Positions 37,878 through 47,100 of a DNA stretch of 64,000 bases are shown one piece after another. The DNA comes from Haloferula helveola (GTDB lineage Bacteria > Verrucomicrobiota > Verrucomicrobiia > Verrucomicrobiales > Akkermansiaceae). The DNA lies in NCBI RefSeq assembly GCF_037076345.1, contig NZ_AP024702.1, positions 5,270,001 through 5,334,000 of the forward strand. The letters run 5' to 3'. Both the position numbers and the translations under genes were made by a program. The notes below the pieces were generated by a model, which made no database searches, was not told the origin of the DNA, and saw only the letters and a program-made list of their open reading frames with translations. Numbering within the stretch: position 1 is the stretch's first letter; each line of letters begins with the position of its first letter.

Positions 37878-37974
37878 GGGCGCGGAAGCTGACAGATCCC
37901 CGACCCTATCACAACCTTCAATCCGGTCCCCTCGCCGCTTGCAATGGACGTCCGGCTCCCCTAATTCCCGCGAC

Positions 37975-39153
37975 GTGACGCCCGAAGAGCAACTCGAAAT
38001 CCTCGTCGCCGGAACCGCCAAGGTGCTCTCGGAGAAGGAGCTCTTGGAAAAGCTCAAGCTCGGCCGACCGCTCCGAATCAAGCTCGGTGTGGATCCCACG
38101 GCTCCCGATATCCATTTCGGGCACACCGTGGCTTTGGAAAAACTGCGGCAGTTCCAGGAACTCGGGCATCAGGCGGTGCTGCTGATCGGCGACTTCACCG
38201 CGACCATCGGAGATCCCTCCGGCCGATCCGCGACCCGCCCCCCTCTGACCCGGGACGAAGTGCTCGCCAACGCCGAAACCTACACATCCCAAGCGTTCAA
38301 GGTGCTTGATCGTGACCGCACGGAGATTGTCTACAACGGCGACTGGTTCCGTAAGATGAGCTACGAGGATGTGCTGAGGCTCAACGCGCGTGTGACCCTG
38401 CAGCAGATGCTGCAGCGCGAGGACTTCCGCAATCGCATCGATGCGGCCCAGGAAGTGCGGCTTCACGAACTCCAATACCCGGTCATGCAGGGCTGGGACT
38501 CGGTCGAGATCCGGTCAGATGTCGAGATCGGTGGCACCGACCAGCTCTTCAACATTCTGGTGGGTCGCGACCTCCAGAAAGAGGAAGGCCAGCCGCAGCA
38601 AGTGGTCATGCTGGTTCCTCTGCTGGAAGGCCTCGACGGAGTGAGGAAGATGTCGAAGTCCTACGACAACTACGTCGGGGTGAACGACGAACCCCAGGAC
38701 ATGTTCGGGAAGCTGATGAGCATTTCCGATGATCTCATGGCACGCTACCACCTCCTGCTGCTCGGCGAGGAGCTGCCCGCCGGCGGACATCCGATGGATA
38801 CGAAGAAGGCCCTCGCCCAACGTCTGACCGCCCGCTACCACGGTGACGCCGCCGGCGCGGAGGCGAGGTCGACCTGGGAGGCGCGATTCTCCAAGCGGGA
38901 CCTCGGAGCCGGGGCTGCCGAACTCGCCCTTGCGGACATTCCTTCTGGCGCAACGGTGCTGAGCCTCACCGCCCATGCATTTGAAGTGGCGTTCGACCTG
39001 AAGAAGTCGAACGGCGAGCTCCGGAAACAGTTCATCATTCCGGGGTCCGTCCAAATGAATGGCGAGAAGCTCACCGATCCGGCGGCGGCAGTCACTCCCG
39101 CGGCCGGTGATGTGTTGAAGCTCTCGAAGAAGCACGCCGTCCGGTTCGTCTGA
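37975..39153 (+). CDS. tyrS: Tyrosyl-tRNA synthetase
   Basis: Class I synthetase charging tRNA-Tyr. GTG 37975 (translated MTPEEQLEILVAGTAKVL) is the best start; no in-frame ATG with similarity exists upstream. 392 residues. It has the HIGH-type motif DPTAPDIHFGHTV, the following LLIGDFTATIGDPSGRSATR stretch typical of the TyrZ-type subgroup, and the KMSKS loop GVRKMSKSYDNYVG. A C-terminal S4 RNA-binding domain (QFIIPGSVQMNGEKLTDPAA) completes it. The stop overlaps the glutaredoxin start by one base (TGATG). Confidence 0.97.
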   Translation: MTPEEQLEILVAGTAKVLSEKELLEKLKLGRPLRIKLGVDPTAPDIHFGHTVALEKLRQFQELGHQAVLLIGDFTATIGDPSGRSATRPPLTRDEVLANAETYTSQAFKVLDRDRTEIVYNGDWFRKMSYEDVLRLNARVTLQQMLQREDFRNRIDAAQEVRLHELQYPVMQGWDSVEIRSDVEIGGTDQLFNILVGRDLQKEEGQPQQVVMLVPLLEGLDGVRKMSKSYDNYVGVNDEPQDMFGKLMSISDDLMARYHLLLLGEELPAGGHPMDTKKALAQRLTARYHGDAAGAEARSTWEARFSKRDLGAGAAELALADIPSGATVLSLTAHAFEVAFDLKKSNGELRKQFIIPGSVQMNGEKLTDPAAAVTPAAGDVLKLSKKHAVRFV

Positions 39154-39389
39154 TGCCGATTCTCTACATCAAGCCGGGTTGCCCCTGGTGCGTCGAAGTC
39201 ATCGACTACCTCCGCCGTGAGGGGATCCGGTTCGAGACTCGCAATGTCTCGGTCGACCCCGAAGCGATGCGGGAAATGGTGGAGCTCTCCGGACAGACGA
39301 AGGCGCCCACGATGGATTGGAACGGCGAAGTGCTCGCCGACTTCGGCGTTGAGGAATTGGTGCCCTTTCTCGAGCAGGTCCGCCGCTGA
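39153..39389 (+). CDS. Glutaredoxin-like protein
   Basis: Small thioredoxin-fold dithiol oxidoreductase, 78 residues. Active site CPWC near residue 9 in YIKPGCPWCVEVIDYL, the cis-Pro in TKAPTMDWNG, and a C-terminal helix EELVPFLEQV. It is one base overlapped with the tyrS stop and so translationally coupled. The CPWC site is unlike the CPYC of classic Grx and recalls Grx-like proteins such as NrdH or YruB; the substrate is unknown. Two terminator-like hairpins follow. Confidence 0.93.
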   Translation: MPILYIKPGCPWCVEVIDYLRREGIRFETRNVSVDPEAMREMVELSGQTKAPTMDWNGEVLADFGVEELVPFLEQVRR

Positions 39390-39424
39390 GCGTCGGTTCC
39401 CGATGAGGCCTCAACCCGAAAAAG

Positions 39425-39470
39425 AATCGGGACCGAGCGGCTTCCCCAAGCGCGCGGTCCCGATTTCTTT
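39425..39470 (+). terminator. Intrinsic terminator downstream of tyrS-grx
   Basis: Perfect 11-bp stem (AATCGGGACCG at 39425-39435 with CGGTCCCGATT at 39455-39465), a 19-base loop and a T-rich run (TTCTTTG). It lies 36 nt after the glutaredoxin stop. Confidence 0.85.
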
Positions 39471-39506
39471 GTATCTTGGCCTGAACGGCGCCGACTCGTT
39501 GGAGTC

Positions 39507-39887
39507 TTAGCCGCGATCCCGACCATCCGGTCGGGATCTTTGCATGAACACTACTTGGCCATTGTCATCCTGAGAAAGAGGCGGAAGCGGCACCCGAGTC
39601 ATCCCCCCGAACGATTCAGGTGCCGTTTCTTCCTGGGATCCGGAGCGAATGTCGGCGCTCGGCATCGGTTCCAGAGGCCCCCCGACCTCGTTTTCGGATC
39701 CGAAACCCACCGCCGGTTCCCCCATTTGCCGGGTCCCGTTGTGGAAATCTTCGATGGCGCCTCCGAATTCCGAACCGGATTCGGAGAACGCGAACCCACC
39801 CCACCCAAGCTCAGCTTTCGGGCGATGCGTTCCCCCCAGATCGTTACCGCCTTCCAGCGCAACTTGGGATGGGGTGAAGTTCGTCAT
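39507..39887 (-). CDS. Small acidic Gly/Glu/Ser-rich protein, hypothetical
   Basis: Start at the second of two tandem ATGs (39887), 5 nt after a strong GGAGG, one of the best ribosome sites in this window. The 126-residue product (MTNFTPSQVALEGGNDLGG and onward) is rich in Gly, Glu, Ser and Pro and has no family I recognise. AT-rich DNA upstream would suit a promoter. Its last codons run through the second hairpin, whose orientation favours terminating the opposite strand. The good ribosome site and low basic content argue for a real gene; the odd composition argues against a folded enzyme. Confidence 0.5.
   Translation of the reverse strand: MTNFTPSQVALEGGNDLGGTHRPKAELGWGGFAFSESGSEFGGAIEDFHNGTRQMGEPAVGFGSENEVGGPLEPMPSADIRSGSQEETAPESFGGMTRVPLPPLSQDDNGQVVFMQRSRPDGRDRG
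39515..39541 (+). terminator. Second terminator hairpin downstream of tyrS-grx
   Basis: Perfect 10-bp stem (GATCCCGACC at 39515-39524 with GGTCGGGATC at 39529-39538), a 4-base loop and a short TTT run. It sits 45 nt after the first terminator and inside the 3' end of the minus-strand small gene. Confidence 0.65.
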
Positions 39888-40125
39888 CATTCCCTCCAAT
39901 CGCGCCCTGCTAGCCCGATTTCCAAATTTTCTTAAATTTTCTTTTTAGCCGATCGTCCCAGCAACCGATCTGTCATACTTTCCTGATAAAAAACCGCTGC
40001 CAACCATAAGGAATTCAGGGATTGCCGCTCCTAGGCACCCTGCGAGACTCACGGTCTTTGAAGTGCGCACTTTCCGACGATCTTGGGCCTCCAAGCTGCC
40101 GGGGAGTGCCTGAGTCTTTAAACGA
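39888..40125. promoter_or_regulatory. AT-rich divergent intergenic region
   Basis: About 240 bases between the small minus-strand gene and the nuclease-fold gene. The part at 39921-39990 is strongly AT-rich (AAATTTTCTTAAATTTTC). On the minus strand TTGCTG followed 17 nt later by GAAAAT is a possible promoter for the small gene. Nothing else is recognised. Confidence 0.4.
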
Positions 40126-41082
40126 ATGAGCGAACGCCAAGCCCCCCGAAAAGCCACCAAGGCCGTTGTACTCATGGCCGGAATCGTCGCTTTGCTGCCC
40201 ATATCGGGCTGGATAGGCGGGCAAATTTGGTTGCTGGACCTCTGCAACCACTTCCAAGCCCAGTATTTCGGGTTCCTCTCCCTCCTTGTTCTTTGGCTCG
40301 TGATTCGGCGGCAATTTAGGGCTGCTGCGATCCCATCGCTGCTCGCGCTCATCCCGGGCGTGCGTCTCGCAGAGCTTTGGTTCCCGAGAGTCCCGCTTAA
40401 GCCCCAGACGCTCCAAGTTACGACTTTCAACGTGTACGGCGGGAACAATCGTTACGAGACCACCGTGACGTGGGCCATCGAAGAGGGCTCGGATTTCCTC
40501 TACTTCGCCGAGGCCACACCGGAATGGATCGCGGAACTGTCGAAGCTGGACGAGGCGTATCCCTACTCGATCGACCACCCACTCAACGGCAGCTTCGGCT
40601 TCGCGTTCCGCTCGAAGCACCCTTTCCATCTGACCGACATTCAATCGGTCGGCCGATTGGCGTTGCCGCTCCTTGATACCGTCATTCAGACACCGAGCGG
40701 AGAGATCCGTGTTCTCGGTGCGCATCCGGTACCACCCGCAACCCGCTTTTGGGCGGATGAGCGGGATGCCTATCTGGCCGAACTCCGTGAGCGGGCCGCA
40801 CGATCGAACTTGCCGACTGTGATTGTCGGGGACCTGAACGCCACCCGTTGGAGTCATGCGATGACCGGCTTCTGGGAAGACGGCTACATCGATTCGGCTC
40901 GCGGCCACGGATTCAGCGCCACGTGGTCACGCGAGAATCCCATCCTCGCAGTGCCTATCGATCACATTCTCACGCGGGGCCTCGGACCCTGCGTGCTCCG
41001 ATCAACTGGTCCGAAACTGGGATCCGACCACCGGCCTGTGACGGCAGGCTTCGACTTCCGCCCTGCCCGGGAGACCGACTAG
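40126..41082 (+). CDS. Membrane-anchored endonuclease/exonuclease/phosphatase (EEP) family protein
   Basis: 318 residues. Two or three N-terminal membrane helices (about 12-75) anchor an EEP domain, which begins near 105 with LQVTTFNVYGGNN. The catalytic residues are visible: Asn in TFNVYG, Glu in YFAEATPEW, GDLNATRW with Asp and Asn, and SDHRPVTAGF with the catalytic His. Members of this layout are metal-dependent phosphodiesterases or phosphatases of nucleic acid, lipids or sugars; substrate unknown, though a membrane anchor facing the periplasm is likely. It converges with lipA, the two stops interleaving in CTAG. Confidence 0.87.
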   Translation: MSERQAPRKATKAVVLMAGIVALLPISGWIGGQIWLLDLCNHFQAQYFGFLSLLVLWLVIRRQFRAAAIPSLLALIPGVRLAELWFPRVPLKPQTLQVTTFNVYGGNNRYETTVTWAIEEGSDFLYFAEATPEWIAELSKLDEAYPYSIDHPLNGSFGFAFRSKHPFHLTDIQSVGRLALPLLDTVIQTPSGEIRVLGAHPVPPATRFWADERDAYLAELRERAARSNLPTVIVGDLNATRWSHAMTGFWEDGYIDSARGHGFSATWSRENPILAVPIDHILTRGLGPCVLRSTGPKLGSDHRPVTAGFDFRPARETD

Positions 41083-42068
41083 GCGACCGAACCCCGCACG
41101 ATCGCGGTGCGGGCTTGCGGGATTGGCAGATCCTCGGGTTGGAGGTCCAACCCATGCACCGGCGCGGTCTTCTCCACATCCTCAAGGATATCGAGCTCAG
41201 GCCTGAAGTCGGCAGCATGATAGGAACTGCGGACCAGCGGACCGCTCGCCACGTGCCTGAAGCCCTTCTCCAACGCGATCTCCTTGAACTCGGCAAACTG
41301 ATCGGGGTGGATGTAGTCGACCACCGGAAGGTGCCGCGGTGTCGGGCGGAGATACTGCCCGAGAGTCAACACGGTGACATCGTGCTCAAGGAGGTCATCC
41401 ATCGCCTTGAGCAACTCCTCACGGCGTTCGCCAAGCCCTAGCATCAATCCGCTCTTGGTCGCGACCTTTCCGTCCACCATCGCCTTGGCTTTCTTGAGCA
41501 CGGCAAGACTGCGGTCATACTTCGCCCGGGATCGGACGAGTGGCGTCAGGCGTTCCACCGTCTCGAGGTTGTGGTTGAAGATGTGCGGACGTGCGTCCAT
41601 TACCATCTGCAGCGCCCAATCCCGATCATTGAAGTCTGGAACGAGAACCTCGATGATAATCCCGGGATTCACCGCCCGCACCGCTTCGATGGTCTGCTGG
41701 AAATGCTCGGCTCCGCCGTCCCGGAGATCGTCACGGGCAACCGCGGTGATCACCACGTGGCGAAGTTTCATCCGACGTGTGGCCTCAGCGACCCGGATTG
41801 GTTCATCCTGCTCCAAGGCATCCGGCTTGGCGGTCTTCACGGCGCAAAAGCCGCACGCGCGGGTGCACTTCTCGCCGGCGATCATGAAAGTCGCCGTTCC
41901 CTGTCCCCAGCACTCCCAGCGGTTCGGGCACTGGGCCTCCTCGCAAACCGTTACCAGCTTGAGATCGGTGATCAGGGATTTGGTCGACCAGAAGACCGGA
42001 TCATTCGGGAGCCGGACCTTGATCCACGACGGTTTCTTGTCCTGGTGGAGACCGGGATCCATCCGCAT
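41079..42068 (-). CDS. lipA: Lipoyl synthase
   Basis: Radical-SAM enzyme that inserts two sulfurs into protein-bound octanoate, for example on the GcvH encoded further along this window. The start is uncertain: ATG 42068 gives 329 residues, while ATGs at 42092 or 42062 are possible; none has a clear ribosome site. The auxiliary cluster motif CEEAQCPNRWEC and the radical-SAM CTRACGFC are intact, as is the C-terminal RSSYHAADF segment with the conserved RSSY. Overlaps the convergent EEP gene by 4 nt. Confidence 0.95.
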   Translation of the reverse strand: MRMDPGLHQDKKPSWIKVRLPNDPVFWSTKSLITDLKLVTVCEEAQCPNRWECWGQGTATFMIAGEKCTRACGFCAVKTAKPDALEQDEPIRVAEATRRMKLRHVVITAVARDDLRDGGAEHFQQTIEAVRAVNPGIIIEVLVPDFNDRDWALQMVMDARPHIFNHNLETVERLTPLVRSRAKYDRSLAVLKKAKAMVDGKVATKSGLMLGLGERREELLKAMDDLLEHDVTVLTLGQYLRPTPRHLPVVDYIHPDQFAEFKEIALEKGFRHVASGPLVRSSYHAADFRPELDILEDVEKTAPVHGLDLQPEDLPIPQARTAIVRGSVA

Positions 42069-42182
42069 CTTTGGCCCGTGGCAGCCGCTCATTGGGCGGG
42101 AAACTAAGGGGCATGCCCGCCACGGGAAAGGGGAATCTCGCGCCACGCCGTGCCGATTCGGCAGTCCTGCGTGGGCAATGCC

Positions 42183-43034
42183 TCAAGTCGGCGACAGACG
42201 CGTCCCGGCGATCGCAAGGAACATCGGAAACTCCCGGGCCGCACGGTGCTCGCCCTTGCTCCGTGCCCCACCGGCTTGGGAACGTCGGTGGCTCATCAAC
42301 TCACGCGTCTCGCTGATGGCGAGCCCCTCGGCACCGAAGGCGGTAAGAACCTCACCCAAGGGCCGGTGATAAAAGATCGTCTCGCTTCCCCCGCCCTTCC
42401 CCGGATGGGTGACGATCGGGATCTCAAGATCAACCCCGTAACGATCGACCCGCCGGTACTGGAGCTTCCTGCCTTCATCCCAGCCCCAATGCGTTTGCCG
42501 GGGAATGCGGAAGCAGGGGTGCATGAAAATCGCGACAAACCGGCCACCCGGTCTCAGAGCAGCCGCCATGTTGTGGCACATGGCCGGGAGATCCGGCACA
42601 TCATGCACTGCCATCAGGGAGACGGCAGCGTCGAAGCTTCCGTCCGCCCAATCCCCATCAAGACAGGCGTCCGCGACCAGCATGCGAACTCTAGGCTCGT
42701 CTGTGAATCGTTCGGTGGCCGAATCGATAAGCCGGGGACTCGCATCGACCCCGACGACCTCTTTCGCTCCGGCATCCAACAACAGAGGCACGAAGACCCC
42801 CTGTCCGCAGCAAAGATCCAGGACGCGTGCACCGCGGACATTCCCGATCATCTCGATGGCGGCCGGCAGGACGACATGGCGGTGATAGTCGGAGCCCTTC
42901 TTGCCGACCAACTGGTCGTACCACGCCGCGACCGGATCCCAGCCCTTTCCGGCATTCTTCGCCAAAACGGGTCGCTTCTTTTTCGCAGCCCACTTGCGCT
43001 GGAACGGACGGCGTTTTGGAGGTCGGTCGGACAT
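42183..43034 (-). CDS. SAM-dependent methyltransferase (class I)
   Basis: Start at ATG 43034 (MSDRPPKRRPFQRKWAAKKK), 283 residues. The Rossmann methyltransferase core begins near residue 65 with motif I VLDLCCGQGVF, then the acidic motif II VVGVDASPRLI and the motif IV region SFDAAVSLMAVHDVPD. The basic N-terminus could contact nucleic acid, but nothing defines the substrate. It sits between recR and lipA on the same strand, 36 nt after recR. Confidence 0.88.
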   Translation of the reverse strand: MSDRPPKRRPFQRKWAAKKKRPVLAKNAGKGWDPVAAWYDQLVGKKGSDYHRHVVLPAAIEMIGNVRGARVLDLCCGQGVFVPLLLDAGAKEVVGVDASPRLIDSATERFTDEPRVRMLVADACLDGDWADGSFDAAVSLMAVHDVPDLPAMCHNMAAALRPGGRFVAIFMHPCFRIPRQTHWGWDEGRKLQYRRVDRYGVDLEIPIVTHPGKGGGSETIFYHRPLGEVLTAFGAEGLAISETRELMSHRRSQAGGARSKGEHRAAREFPMFLAIAGTRLSPT

Positions 43035-43070
43035 CTTGAAAAGTGCTCGGTCTGTATGTGGCAATCGGCC

Positions 43071-43670
43071 CTATGACTCGCGCCGTCCCTCGAACGCACG
43101 GGCCAAGGTCAACGCATCCGCATGCTCAAGTCCACCTCCGGCGGGCAAACCTTGTGCAAGACGGGTAACCCGGCATCGACTGCGAAGGAGGTCGCATAGG
43201 TAGCTGGCGGTTGCCTCCCCTTCGACGTCGGCACCGAGGGCCAGAATCACTTCCTCGATCCCTTCATCTTCGATCCGCGAAACCAGTCCCCCAATTCTGA
43301 GGTCTTCCGGAGTGACGTTGTCCAAAGGCGAAAGCCGACCTCCGAGGCAGTGATACCTGCCCTTGAACACACCCGAGCGCTCCATCGGCAGAACATCGGT
43401 AGGCTGCTCAACCACACACAATGTGGTTTCCCGCGAAGGGTGATCACAGATCGCACAGCGAGCCTCGGTCGCGAAAAACCCGCAGGTCGGACACGAGGTG
43501 ATCGCGACTTTTGCCTCGGTTAGCGCCGTGGCGAGTTCCGCCGGATCGGACTTCGGACTCTGGAGTAGCCAGATCGCGATCCGCTCGGCGCTCCGAGGAC
43601 CGATGCCGGGCAAGGTCTTCAGCGCTTCGACCACGCGGCCGACTGCCTCAGGATATTCGATTCGTGCCAT
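43071..43670 (-). CDS. recR: Recombination mediator RecR
   Basis: Works with RecO to load RecA on gapped DNA. 199 residues, normal size. It has the N-terminal HhH (LKTLPGIGPRSAERIAIWLL), the four-cysteine zinc finger CPTCGFFATEARCAICD, a Toprim domain (LCVVEQPTDVLPMERSGVF and ALGADVEGEATASYL) and the C-terminal Walker-B-like segment ending LPAGGGLEHADALTLARAF. It follows a small membrane-protein gene by 15 nt and precedes a methyltransferase. No dnaX gene is adjacent, unlike in many Bacteria. Confidence 0.97.
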   Translation of the reverse strand: MARIEYPEAVGRVVEALKTLPGIGPRSAERIAIWLLQSPKSDPAELATALTEAKVAITSCPTCGFFATEARCAICDHPSRETTLCVVEQPTDVLPMERSGVFKGRYHCLGGRLSPLDNVTPEDLRIGGLVSRIEDEGIEEVILALGADVEGEATASYLCDLLRSRCRVTRLAQGLPAGGGLEHADALTLARAFEGRRES

Positions 43671-43685
43671 GGCGGTTCTTCTAGG

Positions 43686-44108
43686 TCAGGTAGGTTCACG
43701 GTGGCGGACCGCATAGATGAGTGAGCCGCCTGAGGCCCAAATCAGCGCGGCCAGAGGCGCTGCCACGGGGACAGTGACTCCGGCAAGCGCGAGTACCGGC
43801 ACCCACGAGAGCGTGAGCACCAACGCGCTCACCACGAGCACCCATCGACGCCACTGACCGCGGACGTGGAGAACCGATTGAGGAAGCCCGATGACGAGCA
43901 GGACTGTCCAGACCCAAACGAGGAACGGAGGTGACGGATGAATCTCGCCACCCATCGGCAAACCGGTGACCCAGGCCGCGAGTGCATCATCAACTCCCCG
44001 GAGAGGGCCGATCAGATGCAGCACCAAGGCAAGCACGAGAGCCATCCCGGAGATCGCCGTCGCGGCGATGCTCGGATGGGGCTCGGGCTTCGACTTTGCC
44101 TCGGTCAT
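43686..44108 (-). CDS. Four-helix integral membrane protein, hypothetical
   Basis: Start at ATG 44108 (MTEAKSKPEPHPSIAA), 140 residues. Four predicted membrane helices (about 15-35, 58-75, 85-105, 110-132) with short loops and a basic C-terminal tail. No family recognised. It lies 15 nt upstream of recR and 51 nt downstream of the cytochrome gene, all on the minus strand, so it may be co-transcribed with them. Confidence 0.7.
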   Translation of the reverse strand: MTEAKSKPEPHPSIAATAISGMALVLALVLHLIGPLRGVDDALAAWVTGLPMGGEIHPSPPFLVWVWTVLLVIGLPQSVLHVRGQWRRWVLVVSALVLTLSWVPVLALAGVTVPVAAPLAALIWASGGSLIYAVRHREPT

Positions 44109-44159
44109 CGGAAGCGTGAAGCTAGGCGGCACCGGTGCCGATCACAAGTGCTGCAACGA

Positions 44160-47100
44160 CTACTTCCCTTTCCTGCGGCTCAGCCATTCCACGAGGTCAC
44201 GCAGTTCATCCGGTTTCAGCAGCGCGCCCATCGGCGGCATGGCCGACACAGGCTCGCTGATCGTCTCGATCTTGTCTCGCGGGATCCGCTTCTTCTCTCC
44301 TGCGACATCAAGTTCGACGAACTCAGACTGCTTTTCCACCAAGGTTCCACCCTCGGAAGTTCCATCCTTCAACGTTACCGCGACAACACCATATCCCGAC
44401 GCGACCTCGGCTCCCGGCATCACTAGGGACTCGAGGAGTTTCAGACGCGGGAGCCTCTTCCCGACCGTCGAAAGTTCCGGTCCGGCCAGATCCGCCGCGT
44501 TTGTTCCATCGGCACGGTGGCACCGCATGCATTGCGCGGCCGGATGGCTTTCGAAAAGGCGGGCACCCTTCTCCGCATTCCCGCCCAGCAGCGATGGGTA
44601 ACTCGCAAAAAGCGGGTCCTCCGATTTCGACACAGCCGCGTCGTAGCGTTCGACAGCGGCCTTTACGATATCCTCGGGACGACTCCGCGCGCCTTCAAGA
44701 ATCTCGATGGCAGCCGCTCCCTTGCCGCTCGATGCGATGAGGCCGTCGACCGCTTTCGCGAACCGTAGGGCAACCTTCTCCCCCTCCATGGCCTGTAGAA
44801 GCCCCCAAGCCTTCTGAGCCCGCGCCGCCTCTGCGGACTCCGTTTCCTTCACCAGCAACTCCGAGGCTTCAGGAGCCTTTTGCTTCTGAAGCCATCCGAT
44901 CGCCGCAAACGCCACTTCGTCCGACTCACTTGCAGCAAGTTCCATCAAGGTGGCCTTGCCCGAGTTCCCGCTGCGTTTCGCCCAAAGATCGAGGAGCCCG
45001 GCTCGTGCACCACCCGGCAGCGAAAGATCGGAGACCTTTGCCTTCAGCAGGGCGGGATCAACCTTGCTCAAATCGGTCGCGGTCTTGGCGAGCATCGAAA
45101 CCGCGTCTTCAAGCAGGGATCCGTCGATCCTCAAAAGATCATCCACCCTTCCTCCAACGGATCCCGCAAGCGCCGAACCGTCCCGTTCCGGCAGCGGATC
45201 AAAGGTGCCGGTCGAGGTATCGACCACGAATGGCTTCTTCCAATCGCCAAGCAGGCGGAGCGCCTCACGTCGGACCGGAGCAGGAACCTTGGGGTTCATC
45301 GCGGCATCCACCAAGCGCTTCGCGTTGGCCTCGCCACCCACCCGGTAAGCGCTGTGGATCAGCCGCCTCCAAATCATCTCGGTGAAGTCGTCGTAGCGGG
45401 GTTGGTCCAAGAGCTCCGCAAGCACACTGCGGGAATCCTCAATCCGGTTGTCGTGAATCACCCGGACCGCCTCACGCATGACCTCGGGATCCTCGTCGCG
45501 AAGGAAGCCAGCGACACTGGCATCATGCTTGCGCCCCAGCGCCACTACCGCAGCCAGGCGCACGGACTTGTCTTCGTGCGTCGTCAGCCCGGTCAGCGTT
45601 ACCGGATTGGCCAACTCGGCGAGCGCATACGCTCCGGCGTGCCGCAGATACGGATCCGCGTCCGAATTCGCCTCCAGCATCTTCCAGATAAACGGCAGCG
45701 AGCCCACCGCCGAGGTTTTCGCCGCGCTGATCGCGGCAAACATCCGCACCCGTGCCGACACGTCGGCGAGGAGACCGCTGAAGTTGATCTTATCGCCAAC
45801 GATTCCCGAGTCTCCCAACACCTTGACCGCCTGTGCCCGGATCTCCGGATCGCCGTCCTTGAGCAGATCCACGAGAACGTTCTGAGCCTGCTCGCGCTGA
45901 CGACCTCCGGGCACCGGCCCGAAGTCATCGTCGTCGACCTTCGGAAGCGCCATGTTCCCCCGCCTCGCAATCACGCCCAAGCCCCAGATCGCGTGCAGAC
46001 GCTCAAGCCCCTCGCCATTGGTGGCAACCTCCTTGAGCGAGTCGAGCCCGTCGGCCTTTCCGACGAGGGCAAGATGGGCTCGCGTCCTCACACGCATGTC
46101 GGGATGCTTCAGGAGCCCCACCAGCTCTTTCGACTCTCGTTGATCAAAGCCTTCGCGGATGAGCTTCGCAGTATCTCGAGCCGCATCGGCCTGGTAGGCC
46201 TCGCCCGCTGACAACTCGATGACACGTCCATCCTCGTGCGACCGCCAACCGGTCACGAAGTCGCTGACGAATACCCGGCCATCCCATGAGTAGGTGACGT
46301 CGGTCGCGCACACGCCCCACATGAAGCGTCGTGAGTCCACGAGTTTCATCCCCGCACCCGATGGCTTGACCGCGAACGACTGGATTCCGGAGCTCGATTC
46401 CGATCCGCGATAGTCGCAAATGAGGAACCGCCCGACTTCCTCCTCAAGGAACCCGGTCCCGGGGTGGTAAGCGAGGCCGGACGGACCGGACGTGATGTTG
46501 TCGACCGGCGGCAGCAGCGAGGCGGGTTGCTTGTCGTTGGCCGGCTTCCACATTTCCTCCGCCATCCAGAAGTTCGGCGGATGCTGCTCGAGGCCGATCT
46601 GCCGGTGGAACGAATGCATGATCTGATGCCCCATCCGCCATCCGGAGTCCGCACCCTCGACCACATACACGAGCCGCGCCGCATCACCCTGGTCCGAATT
46701 GTTGTCGACCGAGAAGGCGTTCCCATACTCGTCGAATGCGATCTCCTTCGGATTGCGCAGGCCGGTATGGATCACCTCGAAATTGCTGCCGTCGGGATCG
46801 AAACGAAACACGGCACCCTGATTCGGATACTCGTAATGCACACCTTCCCGCGTCCCCACATTGAATCCCCGGTCACCAACCGTGCCGTAGATCCGTCCGT
46901 CAGGCCCGAGTTCGAAGCCGTTCAGGTCGTGCCCCGAAAACGACACGCGCACTCCGAAGCCATCCTCGATCACCACCCGGTCATCCGCCTTGCCGTCGCC
47001 GTCCTTGTCGACCAACCCGAGGATGCTCGGGATGTTCGCGACATAGACCATCCCGCGATAGGGAAACACCCCCGCCATGGTTCCCTCGAGAGCGCCATTG

